Assembly: GCF_018215265.2 (NCBI RefSeq) | Contig: NZ_CP136562.1 | Location: 3,658,001 to 3,722,000 of the forward strand | DNA length: 64,000 bases | Reading direction: 5' to 3' | From: Paenarthrobacter sp. GOM3 | GTDB taxonomy: Bacteria; Actinomycetota; Actinomycetes; Actinomycetales; Micrococcaceae | Shown here: positions 34,505-43,020 of the stretch, piece after piece | Position numbering within the stretch: position 1 is the stretch's first letter | Layout of the letters: each line of letters starts with the position of its first letter | Program-made: the position numbers and the translations under genes | The notes under the pieces: generated by a model | The model's input: the letters and a program-made list of their open reading frames with translations, nothing else | The model's database searches: none | What the model was told of the DNA's origin: nothing

Positions 34505-35730
34505 GCCCCTGCTCCCGTCGCAATCATGAGGGGGATGGCCGCCACCGAGGCCACCAGGATGATGACCAGGTAAATGAAGGCCACAATGTTCACAGCCCTG
34601 CCGTTGACATGCTTGCCCATGTACTGCGGATCGTTCGCCACGATCAGGATGGGCAGGTAGGTCAGCGGCAACGCGATCGCGGAAAAAACCACGGAATACT
34701 CGGTGACGAGGATGGGATCCACTCCGGTGGCGAGGACAGCGACACCCGCCAGCAGGACCACGATCATGGCCACGTGGAACCGGGCCGCCTCCGCCGGCCG
34801 CCGGAACTTACCCCAGGACCAACCGAAGAACTGGGCCAGCGTGTACCCGCTGGACAGGGTCGTTTCCAGCGCAGCACCGAAAGTCGCGGCCACAACGCCG
34901 AGGATCAAGACAGCCAAAGCCAGTTGCCCGCCCGCCTGGATCACCGGCAGGGCCACCTGCGACAGCGTCGTCACGCTGATGCCGGCCGGCAGGAGGACGA
35001 CGGCGGCGCACGCGGCTATGGCGAGGGACAGGAACCCTCCCAGCGGGAAGCCCAACAGGACGTTGATCCGTGATTGCACCAGGTCCTTGACCTTCCAGCG
35101 CTCCTCTACGGCCCCGGAGGAGAAGAAAAACACTTCGTACGGCGTCATTGCTGCTCCGAACAAGGCAATGGCGTAGTACCAGTACACGCCAGAGCCCTCC
35201 TCCGAGGGGATTGAGGGGTTCAGCGCCTGGGAGGCGAGCGAACCCCAATCCGGCTTGAGGAGGAAGAGCGCCACGGCGAAGACCACCAGGGAGAGGCCCA
35301 CAAGCCCTGTCACGTTCTCCATGATGCTGAACTTCACCCGCCAGATCACCAGCCATACCGCGATCAGGGCGAACGGAACCCACAGCATGTAAGAAACTCC
35401 GCTGGCCAGTTGGAGGGCCAAGGCAATGCCGCCGATCTCAGCGGTGACAGTCATCAGGTTGATCAGGAAGGACGCTGCGAGGTTGGCCAGGCCTGCCCGC
35501 GGTCCCATCCGCTCCCGAATCACCTCGAACGTGGCCCGACCAGACACGGCGGCAACCCGCCCCGACATATTGGCGAAGAGGCAAATTCCCACCACGCCAA
35601 CCACAACCACCCAAGCGAGCGAGAGTCCAAAGCGGGAGCCAACGACGGCGTTGGTCACAAGATCCCCGATGTCGACAAAGCCCCCGATCGCTGTCAGGAT
35701 GCCGAGTGCAACACCGAGGAGCCGTTTCAC
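34501..35730 (-). CDS. Nramp-like divalent metal transporter with altered metal site
   Basis: 409 residues, about 11 transmembrane helices. The fold matches the Nramp family, but the ligand positions are changed: TM1 has DIGD (20-23) where Nramp has DPGN, and TM6 has MTPY (195-198) in place of the MPH metal-binding motif. In true Mn/Fe Nramps the Met selects transition metals; loss of it is seen in Mg2+-transporting relatives (NRMT). It lies in an operon with PRC-barrel proteins, consistent with Mg2+ or another divalent ion. Selectivity is inference. Confidence 0.8.
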   Translation of the reverse strand: MKRLLGVALGILTAIGGFVDIGDLVTNAVVGSRFGLSLAWVVVVGVVGICLFANMSGRVAAVSGRATFEVIRERMGPRAGLANLAASFLINLMTVTAEIGGIALALQLASGVSYMLWVPFALIAVWLVIWRVKFSIMENVTGLVGLSLVVFAVALFLLKPDWGSLASQALNPSIPSEEGSGVYWYYAIALFGAAMTPYEVFFFSSGAVEERWKVKDLVQSRINVLLGFPLGGFLSLAIAACAAVVLLPAGISVTTLSQVALPVIQAGGQLALAVLILGVVAATFGAALETTLSSGYTLAQFFGWSWGKFRRPAEAARFHVAMIVVLLAGVAVLATGVDPILVTEYSVVFSAIALPLTYLPILIVANDPQYMGKHVNGRAVNIVAFIYLVIILVASVAAIPLMIATGAGA

Positions 35731-36212
35731 TGGATGCCGGCCTTGGTCATGAGGGCGTCAAGTTGTTCAGTAGCCGTTCGGAGCTCACCCTGGACCGCCG
35801 GGAGCTGAACGCTTCCGGCGAGGTTCTTCCCGCCGTCGGGTGCTGAGTTGGGGGCAGCCAGGGCGTCCCGGGCGTGGAGGAGAGACCGGGAGATGGTGGA
35901 GAAGCATGTGAGCATGCTGTCCCGCAGCGACTGTTCCTCCTGCGTTTTCGCGCCGAAGCTTTCCAGCTCGTCGGTGGCAGATTGCATGCCCTTGAGCATG
36001 TCGTCCGCCGTAGTGGTCCCGGCTGCCGCCGTCGCACGCTCCTGGAGCCTCAGGTCAACTGCAAGTGAGGCAGTCCGGACAGCTGAGGCGGCTTCCTTTG
36101 CGGGGCCTTTAAGGGAGTCCGTTGAAGGGCTTTGGCCGCACCCGGAAAGCAGTCCGCCCAGGAAGACCAAGGCGGCCAGGGTTGCTGCCAGAAGCTTCCC
36201 GCGCCGGGTCAT
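35727..36212 (-). CDS. hypothetical lipoprotein
   Basis: 161 residues. Signal peptide with lipobox L-S-G-C (Cys25). The mature part is a four-helix-like, Ala/Gln/Leu-rich stretch (TADDMLKGMQSATDELESFG, LTCFSTISRSLLHARDA, LRTATEQLDALMTKAG). Ends overlapping the Nramp-like start by 4 bp, so it is co-translated and may act at the outer face with that carrier. Confidence 0.75.
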   Translation of the reverse strand: MTRRGKLLAATLAALVFLGGLLSGCGQSPSTDSLKGPAKEAASAVRTASLAVDLRLQERATAAAGTTTADDMLKGMQSATDELESFGAKTQEEQSLRDSMLTCFSTISRSLLHARDALAAPNSAPDGGKNLAGSVQLPAVQGELRTATEQLDALMTKAGIQ

Positions 36213-36412
36213 GACGGCTTCGGAATCTCACACCCGCCCTGGGGGTTCAGGCCGGTGTAATTCAGTGGTCCCGCGACGATGTTGAGCGCAATGGTTGCGA
36301 ACTGCGAGCATCGCGCGGGCGGGTCGCTGTAGTAGCCCCGCTGGCCAGCAGCCACCGCTCCGATAACCAGCCAAACCACTACGAGTAGCCCGATGATTGA
36401 ACCGATCCGCAT
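36209..36412 (-). CDS. small membrane protein (67 aa)
   Basis: 67 residues: one N-terminal transmembrane segment (IGSIIGLLVVVWLVIGAVAAGQ) followed by a Tyr/Pro-rich outer part with two cysteines (ARC, GGCEIP). ATG with GAGGTTG 3 bases upstream. First gene of a chain in which each stop overlaps the next start, ending at 33760. The C-terminal part resembles actinobacterial small secreted or membrane proteins of unknown function. Confidence 0.6.
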   Translation of the reverse strand: MRIGSIIGLLVVVWLVIGAVAAGQRGYYSDPPARCSQFATIALNIVAGPLNYTGLNPQGGCEIPKPS

Positions 36413-36464
36413 ATCAACCTCAATCGCTGAGTTGGCTGCCCCCGCTGCAGTCAAAGGTTACGAG

Positions 36465-36502
36465 TGCGGCCGCAGCCGGAATTTCTTCCGCCCGCGGCCG
36501 CA
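36465..36502 (-). terminator. hairpin after the DUF6131-like/acidic gene pair
   Basis: TGCGGCCGC and GCGGCCGCA pair perfectly over 9 bp with a 20-base loop, 12 bp after the stop at 36514 on the minus strand and preceded there by TTTT. Probably separates this small operon from the one starting at 36412. Confidence 0.5.
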
Positions 36503-36513
36503 AAAGCCCACTG

Positions 36514-36777
36514 TCAGTCCGTGGGATTGGTTTCGGTGGTCAAACCGCGGTTGTCCGCAGTTTTCTCATCCTTTTCCTCTGCCGGCCCCGGCGGATTTGC
36601 TGATTCGCTGGGTCCGGCATCAACGGCATCCTCTGGAGCTTCCTCGGGACCGTCGCTGACCGGCACCTGCCCACCGGTTCCGGGCACGTCCGCGTCCCTG
36701 GGAACGGGATGCCCGGGCGTAGTAGTTCCATCGCGAACCTGGGCGTAGCCGGCAACTTCGCTTGGATCAGTTGTCAT
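36514..36777 (-). CDS. acidic hypothetical protein (87 aa)
   Basis: 87 residues, hydrophilic, rich in Pro, Asp, Glu, Gly and Thr, with no domain recognised. Its ATG overlaps the stop of the upstream DUF6131-like gene (ATGA). Possibly disordered. Kept because of the tight coupling. Confidence 0.5.
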   Translation of the reverse strand: MTTDPSEVAGYAQVRDGTTTPGHPVPRDADVPGTGGQVPVSDGPEEAPEDAVDAGPSESANPPGPAEEKDEKTADNRGLTTETNPTD

Positions 36778-36932
36778 ACGCGAGACCGGCCCCGGCCCAG
36801 CACCCATCCAATGAGGGCCAGCACAAGCAGGATAATTCCTACCCACAGCAGGAAACTGAGGGCTTGGTTAAATCCACCGACGAGAAGCAAGATGATCGCA
36901 ATTACGCCAGCGATTATCAGGAGTGTGTTCAT
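36774..36932 (-). CDS. small hydrophobic membrane protein (DUF6131-like)
   Basis: 52 residues, two transmembrane segments (LLIIAGVIAIILLLVGGF and LLWVGIILLVLALIGWVLG) with a basic tail (GRGRSRV). This is the pattern of the short actinobacterial 'hydrophobic protein' family DUF6131. The ATG at 36932 has GAAGGG about 11 bases upstream. Overlaps the next gene by 4 bp. Confidence 0.6.
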   Translation of the reverse strand: MNTLLIIAGVIAIILLLVGGFNQALSFLLWVGIILLVLALIGWVLGRGRSRV

Positions 36933-37162
36933 TGAGCTACGCATCCCTTCAATAAATGTTTGTCTATTCAGGAAGGCGTCCGCTGGTACCCCCGAAGGAG
37001 CGCCACCCATGCCAACGGGCACCGATCGGAGAAATTCATCTCCTTATCGCTTACGTACCCTCCCGGAAAAGAGTTCAAACAGAACAATTGGCCGGAAGGA
37101 GCACGTTCACAGCATCATGATAGGCGTGCAATGACTTCCAGCGAAGTAGTTGCTCAGGAAAC

Positions 37163-37927
37163 TTAGTAACCTTTTGATGAAAACGCTCCGAGAGCACGGC
37201 TGATCTCACGGGCGGTTCCTGCTGCAGCCTCGCCATACTCCTGGTATTTGGCGGGAACAATCCTGCTTGAGGGCCCTGAAATGGAAATGGATCCGGCCGC
37301 CACGCCGCCCGGCCCCAGCAGTGGGACACCGATCGAGGTGATGCCGGTACTGAGCCCCTGCTCGTTGATGGAGTACCCGCGGGCCCTGGTGTCCACGATC
37401 ATCGCCCGGAGCTGGGCCGGATCCACAACGGTTTGTGGCGTCAGCGCTTCCAGCGGACCAGCCAGGTACTCCTCCACGAAAGCTTCATCGGCTGCTGACA
37501 GGTACGCCATGCCGGTGGAGGAAGCGTGCATGGGCAAACGTGAGCCCAACGGGAGGAATGCCCTGAGGACGTGCGGGGTGTCCAGGCGTTCGATGATGAG
37601 CATGTAGCCGCGGTCCGGCACCGCCAGGTGGACTGTTTCGGTGGTGTCCAGCTGCAGCGCGTTGAGTGGGCCCATAGCGGCGTCGCGGATGACTGAGCCG
37701 CTGCTTCCACGGCTGGCCACAGCGAACGCGTGATTGGTCAGGACCCATTTGCCGGCCTGAGCTTCGGACTGCGAAACCCACCCCAATTCGCCCAGTGTCC
37801 TCAGCACGCGGAGCACCGTGGCCTTGGGAACATCCACCTCCCTGCTCAGTTCGGACAAACCCGCCGGCTGGTTGTCGGAGACCGCTTCAAGCACCCGGAT
37901 TGCCGTGACCACACTCTGCGTACTCAT
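37163..37927 (-). CDS. IclR family transcriptional regulator
   Basis: 254 residues. N-terminal winged helix (AIRVLEAVSDNQPAGLSELSR, PKATVLRVLRTLGELGWV) and C-terminal IclR effector domain with VHLAVPDRG, GSRLPMHASSTGMAYL and SIGVPLLGPGGVAAG. GGGAG lies 5 bases before the ATG. It is divergent from the MatC-like transporter operon, and two overlapping palindromes lie in the 111-bp gap, so it almost certainly controls the operon and itself. Confidence 0.92.
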   Translation of the reverse strand: MSTQSVVTAIRVLEAVSDNQPAGLSELSREVDVPKATVLRVLRTLGELGWVSQSEAQAGKWVLTNHAFAVASRGSSGSVIRDAAMGPLNALQLDTTETVHLAVPDRGYMLIIERLDTPHVLRAFLPLGSRLPMHASSTGMAYLSAADEAFVEEYLAGPLEALTPQTVVDPAQLRAMIVDTRARGYSINEQGLSTGITSIGVPLLGPGGVAAGSISISGPSSRIVPAKYQEYGEAAAGTAREISRALGAFSSKGY

Positions 37928-37985
37928 CCACACTCCCGCTTGACGGCCTTTTCCCTGTCCTCTACATTACAGGCGACTTCCCAAA

Positions 37986-38012
37986 ATGAACCGTTGGTTC
38001 ATCCAGTGAACC
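37986..38012. promoter_or_regulatory. IclR operator, overlapping palindromes
   Basis: ATGAACC-GTT-GGTTCAT at 37986-38002 is a perfect 7+3+7 palindrome, and GGTTCA with TGAACC at 37996-38012 is a second 6+5+6 one sharing the GGTTCA half. Three half-sites in a row fit IclR-type binding and sit in the divergent promoter region. Confidence 0.7.
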
Positions 38013-38038
38013 GAAGAAGTTTGATTGGAGAACGGGCT

Positions 38039-39424
38039 ATGGAATTACAGATCACGGCTCTCGCCATCTTTGTGGGCGTGTTCGTACTGGCCACACTGCG
38101 CAAAGTGCACATCGGAGTGCTCATGTTCGCAGCGGCCGCAGGTGTCGGCGTATGGATGGCAGGGATGACCATCGACAAGGTCGTGGCGGGCTTCCCCATC
38201 GGGATCCTGGTCCTGCTGGTTGGCGTCACCTATTTCTTCGCGATCGCCCAAGCGAACGGGACCATCGACGTGATCATTGAGCGGGCCATCGCCAAAGTAG
38301 GTGACAGGGCCTTCTTCCTGCCCTTGGCCTTCTTCGCGCTGACCATTGGCATCTCGGCCATGGGTTCGCCGCTGGCCGGATTGGTCATGGCTCCCATTGG
38401 GATGCCGCTGGCCAAGCGGTACGGCATCGACCGCATGCTGATGGGGATCGCCATCGGCTCAGGCCTCAGCGCTGGAGGATTCGCCCCCACCAGTTTGTTC
38501 GGCATCGTCACCTATGGCACTGCACGCGCAGCGGGAATCGACCTCGATCCGCTGGTTCTCTTCACCGTTGCACTTGGCACCAACCTGGCTCTCGTAGCTG
38601 CCGCCTATGTCCTCTTCGGCGGCTTCAAACTGCTCAACACCCGCACCACGGACGGTTTTGGCACAGCTGTGCCACGCTTCAGCAAAGAACGCCCGACGCC
38701 GTCACACCCCTTTGAGCGCGACGGCAACATCGCGCGGGGCAAGCAAGCGGCGCAACAAACCATCCAGGTCCTGGACGGACCGCGTACGGAGGCACCGGCG
38801 TCGGGCCCTCAACTCAACCGTAACCAGGTCATCACAGTGATCTGCATGGCGGGTTTGGTCCTCACCGTCATCCTCATGTCCGTCCTGGGCGCGAGCCCGG
38901 ACATCGGCGTCCTGTGCTTCGCCTTCGCCTCGGTCCTTACCCTGTGCGATCCGCAGTCCGGCAAGTCGGCCGTGGCCAAGATCGACTGGTCCACGGTCCT
39001 GCTGGTGGGCGGGATCATCACGTTCGTCGGAGTGCTTCAGACCATGGGAGCGGTAACCCTGCTCGGCGAAGCAGCCGGCGCCGTCGGAACCCCGCTTCTG
39101 GCCGCGCTGGTGATCTGCGCGATCGGCGGCCTCGTGTCCGCGTTCGCTTCAACCACCGGCATGCTCGCGGCCCTTGTGCCGCTTGCCCTGCCGCTGGTGG
39201 CCTCCGGCGACATCGCCGGGTGGGCAGTCATCGCGGCGCTGGGCGTGTGTTCCTCCATCGTGGACGTTTCGCCGTTCTCCACTGTTGGCGCCACGTTCGT
39301 GGCCACCGTCGACGCCGATGAACGCCCCCGCATCACCACCCTCCTCACCCGGTGGGGTCTGTCCATGGTGGTGGTCGGCCCGCTCCTGCTGGTGGGCGCC
39401 TTGGTGCTGCCCTCCAGCCTCTAA
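38039..39424 (+). CDS. MatC-like dicarboxylate/organic-acid permease
   Basis: 461 residues, about 12 transmembrane helices, of the SLC13/DASS-like ion-transporter superfamily with a MatC N-terminal domain (LAIFVGVFVLATLRKVHIGVLMF). GSPLAGLVMAPIGMPLAK and SAFASTTGMLAALVPLALP are the hairpin motifs, the latter close to the 'ST-x-G' sodium/dicarboxylate motifs. A cytosolic linker lies around residues 205-260. GGAG lies 8 bases before the ATG. First gene of an operon with a CoA-transferase and enoyl-CoA hydratase, so it probably imports the organic acid they activate. Confidence 0.87.
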   Translation: MELQITALAIFVGVFVLATLRKVHIGVLMFAAAAGVGVWMAGMTIDKVVAGFPIGILVLLVGVTYFFAIAQANGTIDVIIERAIAKVGDRAFFLPLAFFALTIGISAMGSPLAGLVMAPIGMPLAKRYGIDRMLMGIAIGSGLSAGGFAPTSLFGIVTYGTARAAGIDLDPLVLFTVALGTNLALVAAAYVLFGGFKLLNTRTTDGFGTAVPRFSKERPTPSHPFERDGNIARGKQAAQQTIQVLDGPRTEAPASGPQLNRNQVITVICMAGLVLTVILMSVLGASPDIGVLCFAFASVLTLCDPQSGKSAVAKIDWSTVLLVGGIITFVGVLQTMGAVTLLGEAAGAVGTPLLAALVICAIGGLVSAFASTTGMLAALVPLALPLVASGDIAGWAVIAALGVCSSIVDVSPFSTVGATFVATVDADERPRITTLLTRWGLSMVVVGPLLLVGALVLPSSL

Positions 39425-39451
39425 ATCCGCTTCAACGTTAGGTACTCAACC

Positions 39452-40684
39452 ATGCTCAATCCACTCCGCGGAATCACCGTGATCGACCTCAGCCGGGCCC
39501 TCGCCGGGCCCTACTGCACCGCGCTCCTGGCCGACATGGGCGCCAGGATCATCAAAGTGGAAAGCGTCAACGGGGGTGACACCGCCCGCCAATGGCCACC
39601 ATTCCAAGACGGGCACAGCCTCTATTTCGACTCCGTCAACCGCAACAAAGCGTCCGTGTGCCTGGACTTCTATTCGGCCGAAGGCCGCGACATCCTCTCC
39701 GGCCTGATCGCAGATGCCGATGTCCTGGTGGAGAACTTCAAACCCGGCACCCTGGACAAGATGGGCTTCACCGCCGCGCGACTCGAAGAGCTCAACCCTG
39801 GCCTCGTGCTCGGGTCCGTCAGCGGGTTTGGGGACACCGGGCCCCTCAAGGACGACGCCGGGCTGGACCAGGTCATCCAGGGAATGTCGGGGCTGATGTC
39901 CGTCACGGGGCCCGGACCCGGGGAAGCGTATCGCGTAGGTCTTCCCATCGTGGACATCACCTCCGGGATGGTTTGTGCGTTCGGTATCGTTTCAGCGCTG
40001 CTGGGCGCCCGGAACGGTGAGCGCCCCGGGCGGGTGTCCACGTCGCTGCTGGAAACCGCGCTGAACCTGTCCGCGTTCCAGGGACAGAAAGCCCTTAGCC
40101 TCGGCGAAGCAGCCACGCCGCAAGGCAACAACCATCCCGTTATCGCGCCCTACGGCACCTTTGCCACCGCCACCGAATCCATCAACATCGCAGTGGGGAG
40201 CGACAAGCAATGGCGGGTGTTCTGCGGGCTGCTCGGTCTCGCCTCGGCCGTGGAGGATCCCCGTTTTGTCACCGGAGCGGATCGCTCGGCGAACCGGGAT
40301 CAGCTGACGGAACTCATTGAGTCCTCGCTCGTCACCAGGCCCGCCTCCGAATGGGTTCCGCTGATCAGCCGGGCCGGCATCCCCTGCGGCCCCATCTACA
40401 ACTACACACAGGCGCTGGCCACGGAACAAGTTGCGGCGTTGAAGCTCGTTCAGCACCGCCAGCGGCGGGACGGTTCCGAGCTCCCCCTCCTGCGCGGACC
40501 GCTGAGCCTGGACGGCGAGGCCAGCGAAATCCATACCCCGCCACCGCTTCTGGGCGAGCACACAGCGGAGGTCCTGATGGAGCGTGGAATGACGCAGGAC
40601 GACGTCTCCCGGCTTGAGCGTGAGGGTCGCGTTCTGTGCGGGCCGGCATTCCGGACTTCCGCAGAAGCGGGAGCGCGTTCATGA
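39452..40684 (+). CDS. CaiB/BaiF family III CoA-transferase
   Basis: 410 residues. DLSRALAGPYCTALLADMGARIIKVE is the family N-terminus; NRNKASVCLDF and VENFKPG are further blocks. The catalytic Asp that forms a mixed anhydride is in GLPIVDITSGM (about residue 169). It would move CoA from a donor thioester such as succinyl-CoA to a carboxylic acid brought in by the MatC-like carrier. Overlaps the next gene by 4 bp. Confidence 0.92.
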   Translation: MLNPLRGITVIDLSRALAGPYCTALLADMGARIIKVESVNGGDTARQWPPFQDGHSLYFDSVNRNKASVCLDFYSAEGRDILSGLIADADVLVENFKPGTLDKMGFTAARLEELNPGLVLGSVSGFGDTGPLKDDAGLDQVIQGMSGLMSVTGPGPGEAYRVGLPIVDITSGMVCAFGIVSALLGARNGERPGRVSTSLLETALNLSAFQGQKALSLGEAATPQGNNHPVIAPYGTFATATESINIAVGSDKQWRVFCGLLGLASAVEDPRFVTGADRSANRDQLTELIESSLVTRPASEWVPLISRAGIPCGPIYNYTQALATEQVAALKLVQHRQRRDGSELPLLRGPLSLDGEASEIHTPPPLLGEHTAEVLMERGMTQDDVSRLEREGRVLCGPAFRTSAEAGARS

Positions 40685-41493
40685 GCATCGCTTCCGAGGT
40701 GCGCACCGGCCGCCTTTCCGTTTCAGTTGCTGACGGCGTGGCGACAGTGGAGATCTCCAACCTTGCCCAGCGCAACGCCCTGACCAAAGCCATGTGCCTG
40801 GAGTTCCAGGAACTCATGCCGCGCCTGGACGCTGATCCTGATGTTTCGGTAGTGGTGCTGCGCGGCGCCGGGGACACGTTCTGTGCCGGGGCGTCCATCA
40901 GCGAACTCTCCTCCGTCCTTACAGACCCACAACCTGACGGCTCCACGGTGGACCACCTCAGCCGCGCCGATTCCGCCATAACTTCCGTTGCGAAGCCGAC
41001 AGTGGCCCTGGTGGAGGGCGCGTGCATGGGTGGCGGCTGGCAGATCGCAGCTGCATGCGACTTCGTCATCGCCAACGAACGAGCCGTCATTGGGCTGACC
41101 CCGGCGAAGATCGGCATCATCTATCCCCGTTCCGGTTTGGAACGTTTGGTGCGCCTGGTGGGCCACGCCAACGCAAAGTACATCCTCCTCACCGGACAGA
41201 CGTTCAGCGCTACTGAAGCCAAGGCGCTTGGCCTGGTGGCCGACGTCGTTCCCTCAGAGTCCTTTGAAGAGAAGTGCGCAGCACTTGTCGCTACGCTGCG
41301 CAGCCGGTCCCGTTTCTCCATGCACGCGATGAAGCGGCTGGTGGATTGTGAGGGGTCAGCGGGTGAATTTGTGGTGGATAAGGAATGGGCTGATGCCTGG
41401 GCCGCTATGCCGGCCAGCCCGGACATGGAGATCGGCATCAACGCGTTCCTGAGCCGTCAGCAAGCACAATTCCAGTGGCGGCCCATGGAGTGA
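40681..41493 (+). CDS. enoyl-CoA hydratase/isomerase family protein
   Basis: 270 residues of the crotonase superfamily. The oxyanion hole strands are LRGAGDTFCAGASISEL and EGACMGGGWQIAAACDF; GLTPAKIGIIYP follows. A Glu in the usual second acid position is replaced by Ile/Ser-type residues, so hydratase versus isomerase or hydrolase activity is open. Third gene of the operon: with the CoA-transferase it would hydrate or isomerise an activated acid. Confidence 0.9.
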   Translation: MSIASEVRTGRLSVSVADGVATVEISNLAQRNALTKAMCLEFQELMPRLDADPDVSVVVLRGAGDTFCAGASISELSSVLTDPQPDGSTVDHLSRADSAITSVAKPTVALVEGACMGGGWQIAAACDFVIANERAVIGLTPAKIGIIYPRSGLERLVRLVGHANAKYILLTGQTFSATEAKALGLVADVVPSESFEEKCAALVATLRSRSRFSMHAMKRLVDCEGSAGEFVVDKEWADAWAAMPASPDMEIGINAFLSRQQAQFQWRPME

Positions 41494-41517
41494 TCTACGC
41501 CGCATCGCGGGACAATA

Positions 41518-41554
41518 CCTCCCCTCGTTTCGTTGGAAAGGAAACGAGGGGAGG
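41518..41554 (+). promoter_or_regulatory. perfect 14-bp inverted repeat over the Shine-Dalgarno of the kinase gene
   Basis: CCTCCCCTCGTTTC (41518-41531) and GAAACGAGGGGAGG (41541-41554) form a perfect 14-bp hairpin with a 9-base loop. The right arm contains GGGGAGG, the ribosome site of the gene starting at 41559. When folded it would hide that site. It lies 24 bp after the enoyl-CoA hydratase stop and may also act as a terminator, though no T-run follows. Confidence 0.7.
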
Positions 41555-41558
41555 CCTC

Positions 41559-42164
41559 ATGCTCATTGTTCTGACAGGAATTGACGGTTCAGGAAAGACG
41601 ACGGCGGCCCGCGCCTTGGTCGATTCGGCCCGCGCCGAGGGACGGAACGCCCTGCTGCTCAGCAACCACGCCGGCCGGAGGCATTTATCGCTCCTTTCCG
41701 AGAGATTGGGCTGGAATCTACTGCCACGGTTTGCCGATTTTGTTGAGAGCGGTATTCGTCTCTTCAACGTGCTGGTGCATCACGCCCGCGCCTCGTCTGC
41801 CGCCCGACGGTTCGACGGGCTGGTGGTGATGGACCGTCACCTCCACTGCCAACTGGCGCTGCGCCAGGCCAACGGATTGGGCCGCGGCCGTTTGATTCCG
41901 TGGCTGCTGGGGAGTCTTCCCGCTCCGGACCTCATGATCCACTTCGACGTCGATCCGCGTGTTGCCCACGACCGCGTCACGACTCGCGGCACCGACAAGG
42001 AAACCCTCGCCGACCTGGAGGCTTTCCGGGCGGCATACCGATCGCTCCCGGAATTCGACGACTTCGTAGTGGTGGACGCGAACGGGACACCCGACGACGT
42101 ACTGGCCCAGGTCACCCGGGCGATGGCCGCTGTTGAGCCGGCGAGGGCGAGCATAAGCAAATAG
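41559..42164 (+). CDS. thymidylate-kinase-like P-loop kinase
   Basis: 201 residues. P-loop TGIDGSGKTT (6-15) and VVMDRHLHCQ (the DR(Y/H) nucleotide-binding motif of dTMP kinases) place it near thymidylate kinase; PDLMIHFDVDP and HDRVTTRGTDKE form the LID region. It is distant from the housekeeping Tmk in size and sequence. The start is set by GGGGAGG at 41548-41554. It may act on a different nucleotide or serve a specialised role. Confidence 0.8.
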   Translation: MLIVLTGIDGSGKTTAARALVDSARAEGRNALLLSNHAGRRHLSLLSERLGWNLLPRFADFVESGIRLFNVLVHHARASSAARRFDGLVVMDRHLHCQLALRQANGLGRGRLIPWLLGSLPAPDLMIHFDVDPRVAHDRVTTRGTDKETLADLEAFRAAYRSLPEFDDFVVVDANGTPDDVLAQVTRAMAAVEPARASISK

Positions 42165-42291
42165 CTTCTTGCGTGCCACCAATAAGCAAATTCCTGGACT
42201 CAGATTGTTCCTCGACGACCCTAATACTCAAACATGAATCCGGGGCCCCCGAGGCCGTAGGGCACCCGAACACATGCCTTGCCGCTGGTTC

Positions 42292-42672
42292 CTAGGCGCC
42301 TGTTGCCACCCACCCGGAGCAACCGTAAATCCCGGTGCCGGCGCTTCGGTTGTTAAGGCACGCCCGGACGTAAACGGTGCCGCTCAGTCCGCTGCCTTGC
42401 GCCTGAGTTTGAGTACCGCTTCCGTTACTGTTTGTCAGCGTTGCTATGTACGTAGTCCCATTCGAAACATACCTGAGTTGGGCAACAGATGAGATGCCGT
42501 CAACGCGGGTGTCCTGGCTGGACAAAACGTTCGTGGACGAGTTGTAGTAAGCGTAGGACCCTGTGACGGAAGCCCCAGCACTGGCGGAAGCCAAAGGCGC
42601 GGACGCCAGCATCGAGATTGCCACAGCTCCAACGGCCGCGGCACTGGAGAGAACCAATCGTGATTTACGCAT
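42292..42672 (-). CDS. small secreted hypothetical protein
   Basis: 126 residues. Sec signal peptide (MRKSRLVLSSAAAVGAVAISM, ASA-SAG cleavage region) followed by a beta-rich, Ser/Thr/Asn/Gly-rich domain with two cysteines (VRACLNN and IYGCSGW) that may pair. GAAGGAAAT precedes the ATG. No family recognised; the mature form resembles small secreted proteins of Streptomyces and Arthrobacter. Confidence 0.65.
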   Translation of the reverse strand: MRKSRLVLSSAAAVGAVAISMLASAPLASASAGASVTGSYAYYNSSTNVLSSQDTRVDGISSVAQLRYVSNGTTYIATLTNSNGSGTQTQAQGSGLSGTVYVRACLNNRSAGTGIYGCSGWVATGA

Positions 42673-43020
42673 ATCGTATTTCCTTCCCCAAATTTTGAAT
42701 TGGTGGCCTCGACTCACCAAGCTGAGCGCTGATGATAAATCGCGAAGCCGCCTCGAGTCTCAAGTTATTAAAATTGCTTGTCAAGGCTTTGTCGTAAAAG
42801 TGTGCTTTTTGACAGACTATGTCTTGTAACGCGGTAAGGGTCCCGACGCGAGGCGGTTACGCCCAGTCCCACGTCGCGGATTTCGGGTCCACATGTGGCG
42901 TCACGATCCGGTGCCACCATCCACATATAGGCAACGGTGATCCGCACTGGCACCGCGACGGCCGGACCAGCAACGACCACCGGTTGTTATTCGAACCAAC
43001 CAAGAAAGCGAAGTAGATCC
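42673..43020. other. 348-bp divergent intergenic region
   Basis: AT-richer than its surroundings, with TTGACA-like elements on both strands around 42790-42820 (CTTTTTGACAGAC). No coding frame, tRNA or strong hairpin. It must contain the promoters of the two secreted-protein genes on either side. Confidence 0.4.
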
